Below are positions 1 to 11,536 of a stretch of DNA of 64,000 nt, piece after piece (positions within the stretch are counted from its first letter, which is position 1; each line of letters begins with the position of its first letter). A model generated the notes under the pieces. That model saw only the letters and a program-made list of their open reading frames with translations, had not been told where the DNA came from and searched no databases. Origin of the DNA: Sycobia sp. Sy_11 (Eukaryota > Arthropoda > Insecta > Hymenoptera > Epichrysomallidae); contig JACCIC010000207.1 in NCBI GenBank assembly GCA_018907035.1, forward strand, positions 672,501 through 736,500. Direction: 5' to 3'. A program made the position numbers and the translations under genes.

Positions 1-547
1 ACCTTCAAATACAAAACATAAAGAATAACTGTATCTTTTTTAAAAGAATATATTGGCTAATTTTCAAAACTGTGATCATTGTTCCTACAAATACAGAATT
101 TTCTTTTAGATTATTAAGAAATGTTTTATTGATATCATTGATATTATAACAAATAATGTTATTTAATTATTTTTAAGAAATGCACATTTATAAATAAATA
201 TGCACTTGCTAAAATTCTCACTATATACATAAATATGAACTCCAGAATTCTGTTATGAATCGACTAATATATAAAACTCATATGTTCAAAAACATTTTTA
301 TTTATACGGATATATGTTGTTGATCTTGAAATATTGTATAATCTTAGTTATCATCGATAGTGTTGTCTGCAACTAAAGCAATACTAAGAAGTCTTCCTTA
401 TACATTTGTAACTTCAATGAACAACATATGTCTAAAAAGTTTTCTTGAACAAAAACTCATATGTTAATATTAATTAGATGCAACTTGCACGAAACGTAAT
501 GAATCTTCATGTTGACATAAAGTCAACTTTTCGAGTTGTGCCTTTTT
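1..547. other. 3' flank of the lipase gene, AT-rich
   Basis: No coding sequence is visible. On the minus strand a candidate polyadenylation hexamer AATAAA (complement of 297-302) lies about 246 nt past the lipase stop. It is weak evidence, because the hexamer is common in AT-rich DNA. Confidence 0.4.
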
Positions 548-777
548 TCAGCAATAGCCGGTAATATTGCGGGCATAAGGTATGTTACCATTGGTGCGCA
601 GATAGTACATGCCCCTAAGACGGCGATCCGCGGCATATCCCATTAGTCCATCCGGCCTCCACTGACAGTTCAAGCGCATTTCCGGGCGCCATTTCGAGCA
701 ACGGCTAGCGGGAAATCCAAATGGATTCGTGATTGACTCAGTATAGAGACGCCAGGCGCGATTGTGACTGCAAGTAA
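548..777 (-). CDS. Neutral (pancreatic-type) lipase, last coding exon
   Basis: Terminal exon of the lipase gene; reads ITCSHNRAWRLYTES and ends PYARNITGYC before TGA (complement of 548-550). The catalytic His is in CSHNRAW (about residue 248 of the visible protein). The following C-x-W and MGY segments and the LRTN-x-x-x-PYAR ending are typical of insect lipases without a PLAT domain. The acceptor is TTCGCAG at 784-778. The incoming codon is split 1+2 and matches the donor phase of the exon at 11011. NIT near the end is a possible N-glycosylation site. No stops or frameshifts are visible. Family members are secreted acylglycerol or phospholipid hydrolases; the exact substrate is inferred only. 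Confidence 0.88.
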
Positions 778-1141
778 CTGCGAATGTCAAAGAAGGAGAT
801 TTATTGATAAAATATTTTTAGTAAACGCACGCGCGTGTATGTGTATGTCTGATGATCATTAGTTACTTTCAATTAGTGAGCTTCCATCTAATTAATTTTT
901 TTATTGAAGTATTGAAATTGTATGTCCCTTTATGGAAATAAAGAACATTTAATGATCAAGAATTATCTTGAATATATATGAGCGATGTTAATACTAACAT
1001 CGTTCATATCTACCCAATCCAAATTTAATCTTTAATTGTTCCCATTCGCTTCTAATTACATCAAATTTTCGGGATATTTTAACTTAACAGTCTGAAAAAC
1101 TGAATTCTTTGATATATTTTAGGTTATACCGAATAGGTATA

Positions 1142-1143
<2 letters not shown>

Positions 1144-1208
<65 letters not shown>
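1144..1208. repeat. (TA)n tract
   Basis: About 65 bp of nearly pure TA dinucleotides in the last lipase intron. Confidence 0.95.
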
Positions 1209-1210
<2 letters not shown>

Positions 1211-1241
1211 GGAAATTATAATTCAAGGGAATATGCAGTTA

Positions 1242-2021
1242 GTCAAGTAAGAGCGTGATCGATTTCACTGATAAAGTAAGATTTTGCTCTAACTCCTTCG
1301 GGAGCCGATAGAGGGAAGCTTTGTCCTTGATGCACTGTCAACAAAGATTTAGTTGTCGTTGATCGTTTGAAATAGAATCACGTTAAACGACATGAGTGCT
1401 AAGTACGCGTCGCTCAATGAGACTGTGTTCTTTTTCATCCACCCGAAAGGTCCCAAAATGTCGCAATCAGCGGCTGCTACATATATGAGAAAGTCGAAGA
1501 CATTTCTACAAAAGTGGATACAGCGATGTAATGTAGCTATAAATGTCGATGATTTATCAGAACGTGGCTATAGAAAAAGTGGATAAAAAAGATTATGAAA
1601 GAATAGTGAATCTGTTTTCGCGGGATTCTGTTTTAACACTGTGGCAAGGATAAGCAAAATTAATGGCAAAAGGTTTAGAAATATCCTACGAAACTATTCG
1701 AACCTATCTTTGTACTGATGGCCAGAAATAGCGCAACACAATCAAGAAGATGCAAATTGAAAATATCTGAGCATATATTCAACAGAAGCCTCATGGAAGT
1801 GCACAATCACTTTAATACAGCTCTCTTACGAAATTTATCGAATCTGGAGATCGTTGCCACTAGGAAACGGTGTCAAATTTGGAGAACGCATGCCGCAGAG
1901 ATGCAGAGATGCCAGGAAATTATCGACGCCGATCGTAACCGGACATATTATTGATCAAATTGCATCATCGTTTGTAATGTGCACAATGTGTAAATTATCA
2001 TGACCACGCTCTTACTTTACA
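1242..2021 (+). mobile_element. Tc1-like DNA transposon relic
   Basis: The element is bounded by TA at 1240-1241 and 2022-2023, with short inverted ends sharing AAGTAAGAGCGTG. An open stretch at 1392-1586 reads like the N-terminal helix-turn-helix of a Tc1-like transposase (SQSAAATYMRKSKTFLQKW, then VDDLSERG). Downstream, in other frames, short pieces such as SYETIRTYL remain. The DDE catalytic core is missing and stops are frequent. At about 780 bp it is half the length of an intact Tc1 element, so this is an inactive, internally deleted copy. Confidence 0.72.
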
Positions 2022-2108
2022 TAATGTAGTATTAGTATTCCTTTTTCAATGTCTTAAACCAAAAGCTTCACAAATGGTACTAGATTTTTATCATCTACAA
2101 TATATGTA

Positions 2109-3020
2109 TCAAATTTGACCTGGACTGGTGCATAAAATTTTTACTCCGCGCGTAAAATTTTTTTTCCTATATTCGTATAAACTTTCTTGATGTTCGTGTA
2201 AAATTTGAGCGTCATATCTCCATTTATATGTGTTTGTCAGTTGTTTACGATGCAAAAAGTTTGTTTGGCGATATTGACTATTAAAAAAAAAGTTGATCAA
2301 CGAGTTTGCTTGAAATTTTGTGTTTCCAATGAAATTATGGCTACGGAATCGTTGAAACTGTTGTAGACGTATTTTGGGGAGACTACTTTATCGGGAATGC
2401 AAGTCTTTGAGTGGTAACAGGTCGCGAAGTCGTCGAAAACTTGCCTTATGCAAGTCGACCATCCACTGAAAATCAAGGTGAAGCTTTTTTTTTTGATCGT
2501 TTTTTTTGATTACCATGGGCTGGTTCACCACAAATTCGTTCCGGGAGGTCAAACGGTCAATAAGGAATAGTACTTGGCCGTTTGAGGTGTCTACTTGAAG
2601 CTATGCGTCGTAAACGACCGGATTTGTTGGTAGACAATACATGGGGTTTTTACCACGATAAAGCATTGACACATTCCAGCATGATTGTGTCTGGTTTTTT
2701 GGCCATAAACTAAATGAAAGTCATCGCTCAGTCATCGTATTGGCCAGATATGGCTCCTTCTGACTTTTTGCTCTGTCCGAAACTCAAAAATCCGGTTCGA
2801 GGAACGCGCCATGAGTCCATTGAAGCCAGAAAAAGTATTTCACTAAAGGAACTGAAGGCAATCCCAGGTGAGGTTTCCAACAGGTATATGGAAAATTGAA
2901 TTAAGCGTTGGCATGCTTGTATTGGCTCGAAGGGAGCCTATTTTGATGGCGATAATAAAGATTTCGATTAAATTATGTAAAAATATTGTTTTTTTTTTGG
3001 TCAGTTCGGATCAAATTTAA
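2109..3020 (+). mobile_element. mariner-like transposon relic
   Basis: Fragments across frames resemble a mariner transposase: an N-terminal piece (VDQRVCLKFCVSNE) near 2295, a central piece near 2520-2640, and a C-terminal piece with PKLKNPVRGTRHESIE near 2780-2825 followed by GSLF near 2940. The ends are imperfect inverted repeats (TCAAATTTGACCTGGACTG at 2109; rough complement at 3002-3020), with TA on the left only. The copy is about 0.9 kb, has several stops and an internal deletion, and is non-functional. Confidence 0.7.
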
Positions 3021-3022
3021 TC

Positions 3023-3024
<2 letters not shown>

Positions 3025-3066
<42 letters not shown>
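3025..3066. repeat. (TA)n tract
   Basis: Runs between the mariner relic and the truncated SINE. It creates artificial Tyr/Ile-repeat open frames. Confidence 0.95.
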
Positions 3067-3071
<5 letters not shown>

Positions 3072-3091
3072 TACATTTATACATATATATA

Positions 3092-3209
3092 CTTTTTTTA
3101 TGTTATTTAACATCGTTATATTTATTCTTTCAAATACCGGTGCTAATCAGCGTCGGAGCTCTACGATGTATTTGTAAACAAAGCACATGTAAATTCTTAC
3201 AGCGGTGCA
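3092..3209 (-). repeat. Truncated tRNA-derived SINE (3' body only)
   Basis: Matches the body of the SINEs at 45226-45441 and 62274-62478 (shared ATGTTATTTAAC, CGGTGCTAATCAGCG, TTTGTAAACAAAGCACATG). The copy stops where the tRNA-like head should begin. The plus-strand T-run at the left is the poly(A) tail of a minus-strand insertion. Confidence 0.8.
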
Positions 3210-4449
3210 TCGGAACGCGCGCGGCGCAGTCGTCGAGACGTGCGGCCGCCACGAGCAGACCGTGCAGGCCAAGCGCAGATATGCGCAGCGCCGACGGGTT
3301 GATGATCCGGTGGTGTACGATGTCCGCCCAGAGGAAGACAGCGCGCGCGCCTCCTGAGCTCTCACTCAAGTGGAGATGCGCGGCAAACTCCTGCTCAGCC
3401 GCGTCCGCGGAAGCGGCGGAGTTCGTCTATGTGCCGCACACGTCCTGCGACAGCAGAGGCCAGGGGCTAAGATTCGGAAAGCATATGCGGGCAAAGAGGA
3501 GAAACTAAATACGCGATGGGATTAATATTGCTCCGACACATATACACACTTCCTCTCTCACTCTCGTACTCTCTCGCATTCGACGTGCGAGTAAACTCTT
3601 CGTTCGCTAATAACACGCGCGGCACACAAGACCGAACACCCTCGCGGCGCGTCTAGTCGAGCCTCCGCCTCGGTGTTGCGGGCTGCCGAGGCACCACTCG
3701 TCCCTCGTCTCGATCCGTGATCCAATGCTCAGCTACCCAGACGCTTGTGAGAGTCCCGGTGGAACAGTCCGGCAAGCCTCTGGATATGCCAAACCGCATG
3801 AAAATCGAGTACTTGCACGAGCTGTTTGCGGCTTTTAATCAATTTCTAGAGTGTGCGAGTAATCCGTATTCCCGCGCTTACACAACTGAACCTCTGTCGA
3901 TCAAGAAACCTTTTTTTCTTTACACGCATCGGCCGATGCGTATCTCCGAATTCGAGGAAACAAACTTGAGCCCAGCTCGGGTTTGTTTACATTCACGCGA
4001 ACGCATACGTTCGGGCGCTTCTCACGCGGTGCAGCGCGTCGACCGTTACAACCTTCCTCCAGACGCTGGCCAAAGGGGAGTCCTGGTCTCCGCTGGTATT
4101 CGGATGCGTAGGCGCGCAGAAAGGAAGTGACAGAGGAAACAATAATGACACCCATTTTTATCAACAGACTCCTTCATTTATTCTCCACCGCACATTGCAC
4201 ATCGCGCTCCCCCTTCCTGGTATTTGTGGGCCTGGACCTCGACCTCTTGCAACGATCGATTGGTCTTCTTGCGCTCCTTTTTTCTGCGCCACTCTCTCTA
4301 CCGTTGGTGCAGCTTTAAGGCCTGAAAGTTGCCCTTTCGTTCCTCGATATGCGGCATCATCGCTGCGGCCAGGCGACGGCGCTCCTCGTTCGGTTGTTAA
4401 AGGAACAGATCGAGAGCGGCGTATATCCTTATGTCTCTTCTCTGCATGA
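3210..4449. other. GC-rich unassigned segment beside Gypsy-1
   Basis: Base composition rises sharply compared with the flanks (many GCGCGC and CGG runs). Open frames occur on both strands (for example 3717-4130 plus, 3901-4164 minus), but none resembles a protein I recognise. By position it could be the 3' untranslated region and LTR of the minus-strand Gypsy relic that starts at 4450, since the integrase frame decays into it. No LTR pair could be matched by eye. Confidence 0.4.
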
Positions 4450-4959
4450 TTAGGAGGTTCTCACTGAAGAAAAGCAATTCTTCCTCGTGAACTCCCCACT
4501 GTTATGCCCTATGCAGCGGAAGAAAGGACGAGACGACATCTTGTCGCCCCACGGACGGTTATTCTCCTTGACAAAGCTACTATCATCATCTTCACGATTT
4601 ACACGTTCTATGGGATTTTCTTGGAGGTGGTAAGCAGGCGTATATGCGTGCTCTACTCTCCTTTCGCGCAAGAATTTTTCAATGGCACGATTATAGAATT
4701 CCGTACCATGATCGGTCAAGAGAACTTCTGGCGCTCCGTACGGCAGAACAACCCGCACAGTGAGCTCAAGGAGCACTGTTGAGCGAATCGGCACGATTTC
4801 GATCCACCACGTAAATAAATATTCAAAGAACAAGATGTACTCGTGCCCATAGACGCGTTTGGGAAAGGGACCTATGGCGTCACACGCGACTATATGCCAT
4901 GGTCGGCGGACGATGCACCGACTCAGGAGACCTGCAGGGACTTTTTGCTCGACCTTCAA
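4450..4959 (-). pseudogene. Gypsy-1 integrase core fragment
   Basis: Reads PAGLLSR...RPWHIVACDAIGPFPK (first catalytic Asp region), LLTDHGTEFYN (second Asp) and ENPIERVNRE (catalytic Glu), a DD35E integrase core. The HHCC zinc finger is missing upstream. After the Glu region the frame degenerates and the C-terminal domain is not recognisable. It is truncated and frameshifted. Confidence 0.82.
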
Positions 4960-5215
4960 ATGTTGACATACTCGCAGTTTCGCATTGACGTACGTGTACT
5001 ATTTACGCCCGTTTTTACGCCTGTTCCCAGAAGTGAGCTCGCCATGACACGACACGAGCACGCACTCTCGCTGGTCTTTGGGGACGACGAGTTTCTATGC
5101 TGTATCGTCCTTAGTGTCTCTCCGTTCACGGTCAGGCCAGGACAATGGCGGTGAAGCTGGCACTAATTATTCTCCAGACAGGATAAGACAATGGATCTTT
5201 CTATACAGCATTTCG

Positions 5216-6154
5216 CTATTGCAAGTACCAGTTATTCATCGAGCCTTCTGCCCACGATAACGCGCAAAGCGCTGGGCCGTCTTCTCCATGCATACAAGAG
5301 AGGATGTCGGGCACATAGTTCAAATCCCCTTTGCGATGATGGACATCGTATGTGTGTCCCTGTAATTCAAGAGCCCAGTGATCAAACTGGCCCGTTCTAT
5401 AGATTGCACAGCAAGCGAAAGGAATGTAGTCTTCGACTTTGTCGGTGCCTTCAAAATCGCGGAAAAACTTGCGATACCACGAGGCCATCTCCATAAAGCT
5501 CCTCATCTGCTTTAGATTATGGGGGACCAGGTACGCGAGAACTGGCTTGACCTTCGCCTGATTGGGCCTCAGATCTTCAATATTCAGTAGGACACCGAGG
5601 TGCTTCATTTTGGTCCGGCAGAATTCGCACGACTCACGGTTTATCGTGAGTTCTACTACCTTTACAAACTTCAGCATTTGCTCGAGCCACTTCAGGTGCT
5701 CCTCAAACGACTCTGTCAGTACGATTATGTTATCGAGGTAAGAGAAGGCGTAAGGTTTGAGCTCAGGTATGATCGCCTGCTCGATCAGTCGCTGAAAGGT
5801 GGTACCGTCCTGACTCAATCCGTATCGCATCCGGGTCAACTGAAAATGTGCCTTTGTCGGTACCGTAAACACAGTGATCGGCCTCGATTCTCGATGCAGT
5901 GGTAGTTGGTGATACGCACGGTTGAGATCGAGCGTAGAGATGTATCTCGTCTTTTGCAGTTTGTCTCGAAGAATGCTGTCTATGTATGGTGGCGAGTAGG
6001 CATCTGTCTGCGATACTGTGTTGACTTTCGGAAAATGAACCCAGAAGCGATACTTGCCGCTGGCCTTCTTGACCATGACAACGGGTCTAGACCACCCGTT
6101 CGTCAACGGATCGATTACTCTACTCTTCAGCATGGCATCCACTTGCTCATACAT
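5216..6154 (-). pseudogene. Gypsy-1 reverse transcriptase with RNase H remnant
   Basis: Starts around VDAMLKSRVIDP and continues through VVMVKKASGKYRFWV, ISTLDLNRAYHQLPL (first catalytic Asp) and FSYLDNIIV, the YxDD-type box with the second Asp changed to Asn. The thumb LGVLLNIEDLRPNQAKVKP and ASWYRKFFRDFE follow. Most of RNase H is deleted, and only WALELQGHTYDV..VPDILS survives. A frameshift separates it from the protease frame upstream, and the active-site change indicates a dead enzyme. Confidence 0.85.
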
Positions 6155-6756
6155 ATCTCGCTCGATTTTTGCGAGATGGGTCGAGCGGCACTGTCATTTA
6201 TTTCGTGCTCAACCCATGTCGTGCACCCGACAGTCTCGTCAGCGCAGGGCAGTACGCGGGCGAGCAGCTGATCGAGTTGCTCGCGCTCTTGTTGCTCTAT
6301 CTTAGCTAAGCCGACAGATGCGAGGGCTATGACTTGTGTCGTCGCCACGGCGGCCACGTCCGGCGTGATCGCACGCTCCACATCCTTAATATAGAGCTTA
6401 TCGGTGCACAGATCGAGAGCTGCCCTGAAGGCACGTACAAAATTTACCCCTACTGAAGAATCCTCGACGAGATCTGGAAGGATGGCAACGCGAAGTTCTT
6501 TCACGATGCCAGCCACCTCAAACGACAGTGATACATATCCCACTATGGAGATGGATTGTCTGTCAGCGACACGAGCTCCTTTGCCCGTGCTCAGCTGGAG
6601 CTGTCGGCTACTTGAACCCGCAATCTGCAGACCGACGGGACACATCACAATCAGTGCCGCCCCCGAATCGTAGAGAGCGTCGACCATTTTTGCTTTCTTG
6701 CACTCTATCTCCTGTACGGAATTAGGCTCATCAATGTGCCTCTCGGACGGAGACAT
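6127..6756 (-). pseudogene. Gypsy-1 aspartic protease region
   Basis: Contains MVDALYDSGAALIV, the retropepsin DSGA active-site motif, then ILPDLVEDSSVGVNFVRAF in place of the usual LGxDF-like segment. The frame runs into the start of the reverse transcriptase region in a different frame, so pol is split. The typical length of a retropepsin plus linker is kept. Confidence 0.78.
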
Positions 6757-7045
6757 GCACGTAGGTGCGAGGGTTACGTGTGCGCTTTAAAGCGATCCCT
6801 CGTCCGTCGGTGTCGACACGGCCTAGGTAAGCAGGTCAGCAGCACAGATGGCCAGTTCTACTCGCTCCCACTGGCTTTTCTGTGCACTGAAGGCATGTAG
6901 CACGTGTATACCCCGGCAGGCAGCAACTCCAGCACTCGAGCGATTTCCTCGGCGTCCCGTTTTCCCTTCTGCCCGTCGGACATCCGTTTTTCGGGGAGTT
7001 GCTCTGAGGTGCGTATGATGCCGTACCACGCTGATCGGAGGAGTG

Positions 7046-8575
7046 CTACGGTGGTGTCCGACGCTTCGAAATTCGAGTCGTACGCACATGCGCGCCACCG
7101 TGGGCCATGGCTACGCGGAGTATGCGTATTTCCTCAGGCATCATGTTTAAGGCGCCGATTTCTGTGTCAAGCGCTGCTGATGCTCGCAACGCGGCGACTC
7201 TCGTGGCCTTTTTCCCTACTGCGTCGAACTTAACAGTTACAGCCACGGTCTGAGGATTACTGGCTGTCTTATTGCGCCCAGACTGATATGAACCCTCGGG
7301 CACGACATTGCGCTCAGGTGATAGCGACGGCTTATACAATTGCTGAGCTTTAAACATTAGCTCCAGGTCCGCCGCTACTTCAAGCAGTTTACGTACACTG
7401 GCAACTTAATCGCGGCGAATACGATCTTGCAGGCGCGACAGCATGTTTTAATGCAGCAGATCCAACTGCTGCTCTCTTGACAACGGTGGGACGATTTTCG
7501 GCATAATTATTTCGAGATAGGTGATGTAATCACGCACCTGCTCGTTTTTACCTTGCGTACGCTCCTCAGCTTGCAGTACCACATACCGTCAACACCAACC
7601 ATGACTTCGGAGAGAGTCGAAAGCAGTTCGCCTTATTCCAGGTTCGACATTCTTGAACTCTTGTGAGAAACAATTCAATGCTTTTGTCACCAGACGTAAA
7701 GCGTACGTCGTGATAATGCTGCCAACATCGCCGTGCTTCGAGGCGCTTACAGCGTCTCTCTACGACTGTGAGCCTGTTGCAGCAGTCAAGGGATTCCCCC
7801 TCCCCCAGACTGCAGCAGCTCCACCGGAGCTGAGCTGTCGATGTATGGTCCGATTACCGTCGGCGACAAATCTGTCGCCAATGTTCTTATCGATGGTGCG
7901 TCGGGGTATATCAGAAGTTCACCTGCGAGCGCTCGCTATTTGTGAATACTGTGCTTGACGTCGGCGCAAACGAGGGTGCCGATGGCATTTGCACGGTCTC
8001 ATGCGTTCTTTGCTCCGTCCAAGCAGGTGGATCTAGCCTGATAGTAGATTCTGCTACTGGCATCCGAATGAACAGAACTCGAATTTGCTCTTGCGAGTGT
8101 ACAATATGTGCGTGCAAGTTGAATATTTCTTCGAAATCCAAGCCTGACATAGTTAGCTGCTCGTCACGTGTCGTGAATTGTACTGACAGTGCTTTCTTTG
8201 CCGCCACTGTTTCAGCTGGTTGCTGGTGCGTTACTATAGTACTTCTTACTATGAGTAGATGCGTGATAATCGCGTCAAAATTGTCTCGTATTTGCCGAGG
8301 TGCACAGTTCTTGACATTATTGCTCGATGAACGAGCGGTGTAAGCGGAGTCTTTGCTCGAATGCCGCATCGGTGTTCGGGTAATTAGACTCTATGAAATC
8401 AGTTGCTGTGTGCTCAACGACGAGCCATCGGCAGAGGCGATTGCATTTCATGAATCGCGAACCGTCTGTTTTAGCTCTGTCACGATAAGAGCGTCGTTCA
8501 ATTCTTGAACGTCCAGATAAGCCACCCAATTTTCCACTTCTTCTTTGGGGTTTACCTGGTACTGTTGTCCCTCCA
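7046..8575 (-). pseudogene. Gypsy-1 gag region, fragmented
   Basis: The minus-strand start at 8575 reads MEGQQYQVNPKEEVENW and stops after about 42 codons. Further open pieces (7911-8369 and 7046-7357) continue in other frames. Assignment as Gag rests on position upstream of the protease; no zinc knuckle is clear. There are several frameshifts. Confidence 0.6.
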
Positions 8576-11010
8576 TTTTTCTAAATTTCTCGGAGATACG
8601 TGGCTGTTTGCCAAGAGGAGCTGTGTGTGTGCGCGCGTCTAACTAGAGTTTATGCGCTCGTAATAGGGTAGAGAGAGAAAGAGAGGTTTTATTTTGTATA
8701 GCAGTTAAGGTCGTTGCATTGGCTGTAAGTCGGACGCATACCAGCTCTAAATGAGCGCAAGCACGCATAAAAAAACGAAAGAACTTAGCGACAAAGTCCT
8801 CGCATAAGTTAAAGAAAATGAATACGAAAAATTTTAACTCTTTATATTTAAATATATATATATATCTTTTCCGATATATAAATATCGCGTTACCTTGTTG
8901 AACACTGGTTCCACAAGGTTTTTCTTTTCGAACTCACTTCGTTTTTCACAAATTATACGGTCGCGACATTCGCACTAGCATATAAAGAAAATAACACACA
9001 TGGAAATCTTCGGGGAAATTGCCCAAAACTCGCGTGCTTTCCATGTGCACGCATATGCCTTGGAAATACTTGTAAATTCCCTCCAAAGTTTATTTGAATT
9101 TTGCCGAAATTTAGAGTTTATTTATTGCGCGTATATTTTTAATCCGCGAAATCCGTTTCGAAATCAAGAAAACGTCCACAACAATTTCGATTCTTCAATT
9201 TTTGTTTCGCCGATTTTCTTTTATCAATTACGGAAAATAGGCAAGCATTTACTATGTTCTCTTGGGAAAAAATGCATGAGAATTTGTGGCCTCAAATGTA
9301 AAAATTTGCCTCCAAAATATTGGCCACCATGGATAAGGAATATCGGATAAAGAAAATGGGCTTGAAACAATAAACTGGTGGGTCTTTTGTAAATGATAAA
9401 AATCTGATATTATTTTGCAAACTTATTTGTTTTAGACATTGAATAAGTAATATTACTACTATGTTTTCTTTAATTATAATTTCTGTTAATGTATATTTAT
9501 GTATTGTAATAATAATATGGAATATGCAATACTTATTAAATGAAAATTTTATTTGACTTGCTTCCGTTGCTGCAAACAATCGATTGAAAAACATTTGATG
9601 AAATAAAAGAAATGAAGAAAAGCAATATAACCAATTTTCAAAAATATCGGTTCAACAAATATTGTAAAGAACTACAAATTATTGTCAGACTACAATAGCA
9701 GCGCTAAAAGAAGTAAAATTATTTTCCAATAATATACCGATGACATTGTTACACTCAAACGACTTGAGTGGTACAATCTATAACACCTCTCTCAGATCGT
9801 CAATTCGTATTATTCGTTCAATTCTTAGTTATTTGAATGCCCTGTAAGAAAAAGAGAAATGTTCCAATACCAGTCAAATACTTTATTTGAATAATCGTAT
9901 TAAGTTTACTATTTTAAATAACGTGTGGTCAATTTAACAAAACCATAGTGTGTAATACTACCACGTAGCAGCATGAACCATTTTATATTTATATTATGAA
10001 ACCTTATTAATTATATTTTTATTAAAGAGATTAAGTTTATTGACATTGAGGTTTATGGTAAAGTCTAGATGTTTGCCTTCGCGCGCGTTTGTGCGCGCGT
10101 ACACGTATGCGCAAAAATAAAAAAAATTCAACTTATAACATTATGATTTGTAAAATGTGGTATATATTACTTGAGTTTTTTGGGATTCTGCATGTTTTTC
10201 GATTAAGGGGCCTAGGACAATTTGGTCCGATTATCCCCTTTCCAATAATGGTGTGGCTGCTTATGAGTTTAGGATTTATATGTTTAGTCTATACAAAGAT
10301 TGTATAAACTAAGATTCTAATTGCTTTTAATTCTAACTTCTGTTATATACGGACTATATTTTTTATAGTTGTTTTCTATCTTATCATTAAAATACTAAAA
10401 TTTTTGAAAGCTCATATTTTAAAGTGATTACTAGTTTTATAAATATATAAAAAAAATTACGTATTATTTGATTAAGTTCAAATAAGATGAAAGAAATTTT
10501 TTTTTGCATATTTAGGTTCAAATATCTACAATATCAGACACGACGAAGCAGTTTATAGCTTTAATTTGGAATCAGCACATTAAAATCCTTCTGAAAAGTA
10601 TATCCTAGTTTCTATAACTTTGCCCTTTTAGGTTCTGTAATGCATATCAACTCCTGTCAATTTTTTGATCATGAAAAATTTCTATTTCTCGTCATATTTA
10701 AAGACCAGTATATCTTACAATATGCCTTACAATTCTTCATTATTTTTCATTGCTCGTTTCGAAAAGGGAAATATTTGGGCACTTTCGTAAATGTAACAAA
10801 GAAGTTAGCCGCGTGACATTTTTATCAGGATTACTATTATTGCTAATTCAAAGATGTAAAAAGTTAACAATTGACAATAACAATGAAAACTGACGCGATG
10901 CATATATATTTGCTATTGATCAGTAAATTAGTATTAGCAAGTAAAATTAAAGATATATTGAAATGGTTTGTCCGTGCAAATTATATAAATATAATGTAAA
11001 GCTGACTCAC
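8576..11010. other. AT-rich intronic sequence
   Basis: This is part of the last lipase intron. 8590-8960 may hold the leader or 5' LTR of Gypsy-1, but no partner was found. 9000-11000 has short random open frames and a GCGCGC-rich patch at 10080-10115. I see no gene. Confidence 0.5.
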
Positions 11011-11254
11011 TGAATCTATTGATGATTTTGTTCAAACCCATTGCTAGGATGTTATCAATGTTGCAGCCCGGCTGAGGTGGCCGTCCTCCGTTCGGATAGA
11101 AGTCTGCATGCCCCAGGGGTATAGGAAAGCCGAGGACGCCTCCATCGGTATGTATGAGGTCGACAAAATCTGCGTCTGCTGCAGTTAAATGGCCCTCCGA
11201 ACCTGTATTCATATAAAGAGGATACGCGGCGTCCAGTCCCGTTATGCGGCCAAC
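11011..11254 (-). CDS. Neutral lipase, penultimate exon (catalytic Asp and lid)
   Basis: Reads VGRITGLDAAYPLY, TAADADFVDLIHTDGG and GHADFYPNGGRPPQPGCN, all hallmark lipase segments. The catalytic Asp is in GLDAA (about residue 170; most homologues have GLDPA). The lid loop between Cys in QPGCN and Cys of the next exon is about 20 residues, nearer to true triglyceride lipases than to short-lid phospholipases A1. Acceptor ACACAG at 11260-11255, donor GTGAGT at 11010-11005. Phase is 0 in and 1 out. The downstream intron is 10.2 kb and the upstream one 20.8 kb. Confidence 0.9.
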
Positions 11255-11515
11255 CTGTGTACATATGCAATGGCATCAGGGTAATTTCTTTTTAATTAAT
11301 GGGAAGGGGTATATTATTTAATCCCAACCCGCCAAAATTTCACAAGGTTTGGCAATCTGCCTCGCGCCATTCAAACTTGTTCGCAGCTATGACACGTTAG
11401 AAGTTTAATGATCTCGAGTGTTGAGTTTACATTTATAGGACGGTTAGCACAAAATCAAGCTTTGGTACTTAAACTTTGGTAGTTTTTTTTGTACAATTAT
11501 AGTTAAGGTTTATAG
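11255..11515. other. Intron sequence before Gypsy-2
   Basis: AT-rich with no feature apart from the splice acceptor of the lipase exon on the minus strand. Confidence 0.6.
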
Positions 11516-11536
11516 TATATATATATATATATATAT

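Larger units (their letters stand above)
4450..8575 (-). mobile_element. Gypsy-1: decayed Ty3/Gypsy retrotransposon
   Basis: On the minus strand the order is gag (from 8575), protease (about 6756-6400), reverse transcriptase (6154-5400), remnant RNase H (about 5390-5216) and integrase (4959-4450). This is the Ty3/Gypsy order. Frames are broken by shifts and stops, and most of RNase H and the integrase zinc finger is deleted. It is related to but clearly distinct from the element at 11537-20765. No LTR pair was found. Confidence 0.85.

Noticed and set aside
3130..3369. Minus-strand frame reading ALRISALGLHGLLVAAA
   Set aside because: Resembles no family I can name; overlaps the SINE remnant and has competing frames on the other strand.
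3023..3508. 161-codon open frame beginning with Tyr/Ile repeats
   Set aside because: It starts inside a (TA)n tract and runs through a truncated SINE; same artefact type as the frames at 53664-53870 and 55423-55647.
10089..10307. 72-codon frame with hydrophobic C-terminus
   Set aside because: No family match, AT-rich intron, no supporting signals.
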